From Marinoscillum luteum (GTDB lineage Bacteria; Bacteroidota; Bacteroidia; Cytophagales; Cyclobacteriaceae): DNA of 64,000 nucleotides. Made by a program: the position numbers and the translations under genes. Of the stretch, positions 59,599 through 64,000 are shown one piece after another (position 1 is the first letter of the stretch; each line of letters starts with the position of its first letter). Location: assembly GCF_044005705.1 (NCBI RefSeq), contig NZ_JBIPKE010000015.1:442030-506029 (forward strand), in the 5' to 3' direction. Under the pieces are notes generated by a model. The model searched no databases, was not told the origin of the DNA, and saw only the letters and a list, made by a program, of their open reading frames with translations.

Positions 59599-60345
59599 AT
59601 GATAGAATTTTACCGAAAATATAAGCCCGTAATCTTCTTCTATTGTTTGGCATGTTTATTTTCATGGCCTTTCTTTTTTTGGCGAGATGTTCATTCAGAT
59701 AATTGGAACAGTCTACAAATTGACCCTATTATTAAAACTTGTTTTATAATGTGGGGGCCTGGTTTATCTGCGATAATTACTAGCTTAATTTTTAAGGAAA
59801 AAATAAAAAAAACAATCAGTTTTTTTGGAAGCTCTATTCTCAAAAGTTTTTTGTTCTGGAGCCTTCCAATGATTGCATTCCTAACTTTTGGAGACTATGA
59901 CAATGAAGGTTTAACAATTGGTCGCATCGCTATATACTTTGGTGGAATTTTCCTTTTTACTTTAGGTGAAGAGCTAGGTTGGAGAGGCTTTTTACAAGAC
60001 CAACTTAATCATTTACCAAAATGGAAGCAATATCTTATAATAGGTACATTGTGGGAATTTTGGCACTTCACTACACGAACATTGTCGGGATCAATTACTG
60101 CAAGAATTTTGAGACCACTTCTTTTTATTATACCAAACACCGTTCTTTCTTTTCTATTTGGTGAAAGTGTAAATAAATCTAAGTCGATTATAGTAGCAGT
60201 GACATTTCACGCATGGTACAACCTACTATTTGAATTTAGCAACAAAACCACCTATATAATTTTTTCTATCTCGGTACTATTTTGGGTTTTTATGCCGTTG
60301 ACTTGGGATAAAAAAATAGAGTTTAAAAAGCTAATAAACCCCTAA
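59599..60345 (+). CDS. CPBP family intramembrane glutamic endopeptidase
   Basis: A 248-residue polytopic membrane protease with about 6-8 helices, of the CPBP/Rce1-like family (Abi). The catalytic residues are visible: EELGWRG (Glu124, Glu125, Arg129), His156 in EFWHFTT and HAWYN (His204, Asn208). AT-rich, with poly-T, in contrast to the neighbouring housekeeping genes, which suggests acquisition from elsewhere. It is flanked by repeat copy 2 upstream and by an attC-like hairpin starting at its stop codon, the arrangement of a one-gene cassette. Members of the family act in prenyl-protein-type processing, bacteriocin self-immunity or signalling; the role here is unknown. Confidence 0.9.
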   Translation: MIEFYRKYKPVIFFYCLACLFSWPFFFWRDVHSDNWNSLQIDPIIKTCFIMWGPGLSAIITSLIFKEKIKKTISFFGSSILKSFLFWSLPMIAFLTFGDYDNEGLTIGRIAIYFGGIFLFTLGEELGWRGFLQDQLNHLPKWKQYLIIGTLWEFWHFTTRTLSGSITARILRPLLFIIPNTVLSFLFGESVNKSKSIIVAVTFHAWYNLLFEFSNKTTYIIFSISVLFWVFMPLTWDKKIEFKKLINP

Positions 60346-60398
60346 CAAAATGCATAATGCACAGCCTTCGGGGTACGCATCATACACAAATGTTATAC
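60340..60398 (+). other. attC-like hairpin following the CPBP gene
   Basis: Starts at CCCTAAC (60340-60346), overlapping the gene's TAA, and ends at GTTATAC (60392-60398). Outer arms TAACA / TGTTA and inner arms ATAATGC (60354-60360) / GCATCAT (60377-60383, 6 of 7 complementary) flank a GC-rich loop. Ends and arms resemble integron attC core sites (RYYYAAC ... GTTRRRY) with one mismatch in each end. A plain terminator hairpin is the main alternative; no T-run follows. Confidence 0.4.
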
Positions 60399-60417
60399 TT
60401 AATCGCGCCTCTGTGGA

Positions 60418-61089
60418 ATGAATTTGGAAACGGCAATCAAACAAAGAATCGAATCTATAAAGGATTTTGCCAACCTTATGCCTGGTGCTGTCATTATCCT
60501 CAATATTCAAAAGGGATTTAGCGTCGAGTTCATGTCCAAATCCGGTACTGATCTACTCGGTGTGACGCTGGCAGAATTACAGAATATGGGAGCGGATTAT
60601 CATCACCGATATTTCAACATGAAAGATTCGTCCTACTATCAGGTGAAAGTGGAAGCGCTTCTGGCTCAAAATGATATGGATCAAACCTTCACATTATTTC
60701 AGCAAGTAAGGTCATCAGAAGAGGCTGAATTTCAATGGTATTTTACTTCAACTAAAATATTCATGCAGGATTTTGAGGGAAGGCCTCTCCTGGCCATTTT
60801 TCATGCTATTCAAATTGATCCCAATCATCATTTATCAAAGAAAGTAAGCCAGTTGCTGGAAGAAAGTACGTTCTTTCGGGATCACTACCCTGTATATCGA
60901 ACCCTCACCAAACGAGAAAAAGAAATGCTCTTGCTGCTGGCAAAGGGAGCCACTAATAAAACGATTGCAGAAAAATTTTCCGTATCGTTAGATACTATTG
61001 ACAGCCACAAAAAAAACCTAAAGAAAAAACTCGGAGTAAAAGAGAGCTCAGAGCTCATCCAATACGCCAGGGCTTTTGAATTGGAGTGA
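60418..61089 (+). CDS. LuxR family regulator with N-terminal PAS-like domain
   Basis: A 223-residue protein. Residues 20-145 look like a PAS sensor (MPGAVIILNIQKGFSVEFMS, then the second strand EFQWYFTSTKIFMQDFEGRPLL). The C-terminal LuxR helix-turn-helix spans about 162-222 (LTKREKEMLLLLAKGATNKT, AEKFSVSLDTIDSHKKNL). No receiver or kinase domain, so it may respond directly to a small ligand or a redox state. It has no obvious partner; upstream is the attC-like site and downstream a convergent surface protein gene. Confidence 0.88.
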   Translation: MNLETAIKQRIESIKDFANLMPGAVIILNIQKGFSVEFMSKSGTDLLGVTLAELQNMGADYHHRYFNMKDSSYYQVKVEALLAQNDMDQTFTLFQQVRSSEEAEFQWYFTSTKIFMQDFEGRPLLAIFHAIQIDPNHHLSKKVSQLLEESTFFRDHYPVYRTLTKREKEMLLLLAKGATNKTIAEKFSVSLDTIDSHKKNLKKKLGVKESSELIQYARAFELE

Positions 61090-61109
61090 ATTATGCCTTA
61101 GAATAGGAT

Positions 61110-62321
61110 CTATCTTAGTTCTCTTACAGTCAACAAACGACTTTGATAGTCATTGTTTCCCGGCCAGTTATTTAATGGATCGCCTACAAAATTTGTTCGA
61201 TATTCGACCCTAATAGTATGTGTTCCGGCACTGAGAGATATTATTGAACTAATTGAATTATTGCAGTGACTGGCATTGGAGGGTGAAGTAATAACCCGCA
61301 TACCGACCTGATCCACTTCATCAACCAATAATCTGGTCGCAAAATAGGGAGTAGAATAATAACTCGGCGCAAAAGCAGAAACATTGTACGAAACAAACAC
61401 ATCCGCTCCATCGTCGAGATCTATTGTGATCAATAGGTCCGTCACCTGCCTCCACACATTGGGCGATCCTGAAAAAATAAATTGACTGATCCCAGAAATC
61501 CTTTGGAAGGCCAATTCTTTTTGATCCAGACTTATTGCATAAGGAGATTCTGTGGTACCCTCACCAGAAATAGAAATTTGATCACCCGCAATCAGGCTGG
61601 TTTCTGATCCATCTATGCTTAGGGCATTCAATTCACTTTGAAGCTGTGCAACATCGGCTGAGACTGACTCTACTAAAGCAGTGGTAGCCAGACCACTCAG
61701 GTCCTGATCGCCCGTATTTGTCCCTGACAGATTACCAAGATTGACCAGATCATTCGATGTTACAGAAGCAGCAGGACTCGCATTAAAATCAGGGTCGCTT
61801 TCGCTGTACTCAGTCAGATAGTCCTGCAAGTCGGTAACTTGACTCCCACTTATAGAAATACCTTCGGATTTGTCCCACTCAGCAAATACAGGATCAGCTT
61901 CAGTGAGGCCACCTCTAAGTGTTTCTGCTGTTTTAGCATACAAGGCAACCGGAACACTCAATAACTGGCTAACACCCGAAATGGAATAATTCGTCCCACC
62001 ATTTAGATCTACCTCTGTTTTAATAAAATATGGCCCTGCTCCCCAGTCGATTTGAGAGAATGAAACATCCCCTCCAATTTCAATTGTGATGAGTCCACTG
62101 ACGTTGGTAACCGGCTTTTGAGATTGTGTGTAAACCGACGCTCCGGTGGCTGAACCCTGCAGGATGGTTACCCTAAATGAGACCGTCTTTTCGGAAACGA
62201 CATTGCCGGAAGCGTTCCTGATGACCGCTTGATAACTTAACTTATCGGCTACTTGTGCAAATAGACTTAAAGCAATACTGCATACCAACCCAACGGATAA
62301 AAAGCACCTTAATGCTTTCAT
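61110..62321 (-). CDS. Exported beta-rich surface protein
   Basis: A 403-residue protein with a signal peptide (MKALRCFLSVGLVCSIALSLFAQ). The N-terminal part KLSYQAVIRNASGNVVSEKT and VSFRVTILQGSATGASVYTQ is a common start of large Bacteroidota surface proteins (tail-fibre-like). The middle (about 150-255) is Ser/Asp/Leu-rich with ADPVFAEWDKSEGI and SDPDFNASPAAS, and the C-terminal domain (about 255-403) is beta-rich and unrecognised. Its ATG overlaps the stop of the preceding type A sorting protein gene by 4 bases (ATGA), so both are one unit. Confidence 0.82.
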   Translation of the reverse strand: MKALRCFLSVGLVCSIALSLFAQVADKLSYQAVIRNASGNVVSEKTVSFRVTILQGSATGASVYTQSQKPVTNVSGLITIEIGGDVSFSQIDWGAGPYFIKTEVDLNGGTNYSISGVSQLLSVPVALYAKTAETLRGGLTEADPVFAEWDKSEGISISGSQVTDLQDYLTEYSESDPDFNASPAASVTSNDLVNLGNLSGTNTGDQDLSGLATTALVESVSADVAQLQSELNALSIDGSETSLIAGDQISISGEGTTESPYAISLDQKELAFQRISGISQFIFSGSPNVWRQVTDLLITIDLDDGADVFVSYNVSAFAPSYYSTPYFATRLLVDEVDQVGMRVITSPSNASHCNNSISSIISLSAGTHTIRVEYRTNFVGDPLNNWPGNNDYQSRLLTVRELR

Positions 62322-62800
62322 AGCTTGATTATTTTGAATGTTTTGATGATTTTGCTTCCATCGGTCACCCGAAGAATGTAAATAGCCGCAGGCAATAATT
62401 GAAGATTCACTGTTGTTGATCTTTCGCGCAATTCACCCATCAAGTGGATGCGTCCGTTTATATCCAAAAGCGAATAGCTCAGGTCTTTGAGTTCAAACTG
62501 TTTGGATTCTAGTTTCAAAAAGTGGGAAGCAGGGTTTGGGAAGACGTCCAACTGAAGCCCATCAATCAATTCATCATTGACGCTCAATACCTCAACCTTC
62601 AAGGTGTAATGCACACCTTCTGTAGCTGAACCATTTGATCCTGCGATATAGGAATAGAAGGTTTGTCCAACAGAGTAACTAACTGAACCCGTATTTTCAA
62701 TGAGATTTCCACCTGCTACAGCAAAAGCTTCTTGAGCCTGAACAGAGACAGTAATAGTTGTTAAACAAACAATTCTCAACAGTAACAATAGTTTCACCAT
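62318..62800 (-). CDS. Exported protein with T9SS type A sorting domain
   Basis: A 160-residue protein from the ATG at 62800 (MVKLLLLLRIVCLTTITVSVQAQ signal peptide); a TTG three bases upstream would add one residue. The C-terminal ~75 residues are a type IX secretion sorting domain: LQLDVFPNPASHFLKL, then LDINGRIHLMG and YILRVTDGSKIIKTFKIIK. The short mature part begins with AGGNLIENTGSVSYSVGQTF, also common in this class. It is coupled to the next surface protein gene by a 4-base overlap. Confidence 0.9.
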   Translation of the reverse strand: MVKLLLLLRIVCLTTITVSVQAQEAFAVAGGNLIENTGSVSYSVGQTFYSYIAGSNGSATEGVHYTLKVEVLSVNDELIDGLQLDVFPNPASHFLKLESKQFELKDLSYSLLDINGRIHLMGELRERSTTVNLQLLPAAIYILRVTDGSKIIKTFKIIKL

Positions 62801-62844
62801 CAACCCAATTTTGAATCAAAAATATTGAGTTGGTACACGATTTG

Positions 62845-62866
62845 AAATCACGGAATTCCGTGATTT
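62845..62866. promoter_or_regulatory. 22-base perfect palindrome upstream of the type A sorting protein gene
   Basis: AAATCACGGAA and its exact complement TTCCGTGATTT, centred on GAATTC. It lies 45 bases upstream of the ATG at 62800, in the promoter position of the leftward unit. It could be an operator for a dimeric regulator or an isolated hairpin; no gene runs into it from either side. Confidence 0.5.
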
Positions 62867-62976
62867 TTCAGGTGGACTCCAAGAAAGTAAATAAGCCCCC
62901 AAAAGCGTGGGAAGGTCGCGAGTTAGTCCCTTTCCGACCTGAGTGTGAAAAACCTCCCCGGGTAAGCTCTGGAAGA

Positions 62977-63110
62977 CTGATAATTAACAGCAAATCCCTC
63001 ATTTCCCGGATAACCTACCCTATAGCCAACAATGGTTTGTTCAGGACTCAAAATCTGCTAGATTTGGTATAAGGCGGTTTGCAGCCATTAGAGGTTGTTA
63101 GTCGGTTGTT
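62977..63110 (+). repeat. Interspersed accessory-region repeat, copy 3
   Basis: Similar to copy 2 along its whole length: CTGATAATTAACAGC, GGATAACCT, CCTATAGCC (63019-63027), AACAATGGTTTGTTCAGG, TAGATTTGGTATAAGGCG and a GGTTGTT end (63104-63110). The block before the end reads AGGTTGTTAGTCGGTTGTT. It lies 22 bases upstream of the unrecognised gene at 63133. Confidence 0.8.
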
Positions 63111-63132
63111 GTGGCAATTACCCGAAATAAAG

Positions 63133-63867
63133 ATGTATGACCTAACTGAAATTGAATCAACTATACTCAGAATTAAGCAGCAATTCTTTGAACGATCATG
63201 GTCACCGTCTAACTCATTCAAAGATTCAATGAATGATCGGTTCAGCGACCTTTCATACAAATTGGATAGAATGAGACCTTCATATCTCGCTCCTGCATAT
63301 CATTTCAACAACTACCTGACTCTAATTGACAAAGACAGCCAATCGAACAATTCAATTGATATGCTGAGCTACCAAATAGAAGCTCAGTCAACATTTATTT
63401 CTCTTAAAACTTCCTTAGACAGGTTGGTTGAAGTCTTTCGGTATTTCTACAAGGGTATTTCGCCCCATACCACCTTTGGCAGGTATAGAGAAAATGGGAA
63501 GGCTAGAGGATTTATGCAAATAGTAGATAAAGAGAAAGAATCAGACACCTTATTATCAAAAATTGAGAAGGAATATTGGGAATGGATAAAAGAGGCAGTT
63601 GAACCGAGAGATTTAATTAGCCACTATCAAGATTTAGGGCTTGTTTACGTAATAGAAGTTGATCCTGAGAACCCATTAACAAGTGGTATGAACTTCAAAC
63701 CTGTCCATATTACTAAGGAAAGAAAACAAGGTTTGTTGGACGGCCCCCCAATTGATGAGGCTGGAGTTAGTCACACTGAACTACAATACCTTGTTGATCG
63801 TTGGTATTCATTCTTTGATATGACGATGGATGAACTAATGAAAAGAAACCCATTGCAGAAGAATTAA
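63133..63867 (+). CDS. Unrecognised soluble protein next to the third repeat copy
   Basis: A 244-residue protein from the ATG at 63133 (MYDLTEIESTILRIKQQFFE), predominantly alpha-helical with a charged surface and no signal peptide or membrane segment. Upstream frame extension runs through the repeat, so it is excluded. Notable segments are the helix TFISLKTSLDRLVEVFRYFYKG (about 92-113) and KEYWEWIKEAVEPRDLISHYQD. The helical layout is reminiscent of HEPN-like proteins, but no RX4-6H motif is seen. I do not recognise the family. AT-rich; it follows repeat copy 3 by 22 bases. Confidence 0.72.
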   Translation: MYDLTEIESTILRIKQQFFERSWSPSNSFKDSMNDRFSDLSYKLDRMRPSYLAPAYHFNNYLTLIDKDSQSNNSIDMLSYQIEAQSTFISLKTSLDRLVEVFRYFYKGISPHTTFGRYRENGKARGFMQIVDKEKESDTLLSKIEKEYWEWIKEAVEPRDLISHYQDLGLVYVIEVDPENPLTSGMNFKPVHITKERKQGLLDGPPIDEAGVSHTELQYLVDRWYSFFDMTMDELMKRNPLQKN

Positions 63868-64000
63868 GCCACTAACAGACCTTTAGATTCACCCCATTGA
63901 ATTATTTCAAGATTAGGACATAGCTTAATGTTCTAAAATTATGTTTAACCAGAAAGGATACTGATAGGGGAACATTAACTAACAGGCCAGGTTTTGAAAC

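Larger units (their letters stand above)
62804..63132. other. 329-base intergenic region with repeat copy 3
   Basis: Holds the 22-base palindrome (62845-62866), about 110 bases with no feature I recognise, accessory repeat copy 3 (62977-63110) and a 22-base leader to the gene at 63133. A plus-strand 80-codon frame over 62830-63072 runs across the repeat and is rejected. Confidence 0.6.

Noticed and set aside
62830..63072. 80-codon plus-strand frame
   Set aside because: It crosses the 22-base palindrome and repeat copy 3, and has no protein-like features.
1..64000. tRNA, rRNA, tmRNA, SRP RNA or riboswitch genes
   Set aside because: I looked for conserved tRNA arms and familiar RNA motifs and found none that I could support by eye; a covariance-model scan would be needed to be certain.

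Overview
The window is a stretch of a Bacteroidota chromosome, most likely a marine member of the order Cytophagales. The support is: a type B (gliding-associated) and a type A C-terminal sorting domain of the type IX secretion system, several other exported Gly/Asn-rich surface proteins, DUF4369/thioredoxin and DUF4097 proteins, many lipoproteins with a short cysteine lipobox, starts without clear Shine-Dalgarno sequences, and two promoter candidates of the Bacteroidota TTTG / TAnnTTTG type. No rRNA, tRNA, CRISPR array, transposase or integrase gene was recognised, and the genus cannot be fixed from the sequence alone.

Bases 1-15000: a cut-off exported surface protein; a doxX-like/folE pair divergent from an ECF sigma factor; an aldo/keto reductase; a cysteine-rich winged-helix regulator divergent from manganese superoxide dismutase; an FMN reductase; a small lipoprotein; an exported thioredoxin-like protein; and the glutamate synthase pair gltB-gltD. 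Bases 15000-30000: a lipoprotein, a TerB-ABC-permease fusion, a YdcF-like protein, a Lys/Ala-rich small protein, hisS, a secreted gliding-associated protein, ybaB, a glycosyltransferase, a PspC-like protein, an OmpA/TPR lipoprotein, pdhB, ffh and an exported small protein. Housekeeping and envelope genes dominate, and several convergent pairs share one palindromic terminator.

Bases 30000-46000: a translationally coupled transporter operon (OPT transporter, NSS sodium symporter, a 34-residue membrane microprotein and a MazG-like pyrophosphohydrolase), a DUF4097 protein, a tail-specific protease, a beta-carbonic anhydrase, an ROK kinase without the usual zinc cysteines, two tiny membrane coiled-coil proteins coupled to a gamma-glutamylcyclotransferase, a VOC protein, a C2-like protein, thioredoxin, a penicillin acylase, a patatin, inorganic pyrophosphatase and a second ECF sigma factor with a putative membrane anti-sigma partner. 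Bases 46000-55300: a small membrane protein, an orphan FtsX/MacB-type permease, a zinc-ribbon membrane protein, an alpha/beta hydrolase, a GNAT acetyltransferase, a protein-glutaminase-like enzyme without a signal peptide, a secreted unknown and a B12-binding-type radical SAM protein.

Bases 55300-64000 form an accessory region. A non-coding element of about 90-130 bases occurs three times (near 55418, 59429 and 62977). Each copy lies just upstream of an accessory gene, and the shared sequence stops at the same GGTTGTT in all three. The accessory genes are a run of three surface proteins with a shared C-terminal module, an AT-rich CPBP membrane protease followed by an attC-like hairpin, and an unrecognised 244-residue protein. 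Tandem 39-base hairpin repeats and REP-like sequences lie between them. This is the best candidate for an undescribed system: a mobile or recombination-associated repeat that marks gene-insertion points.
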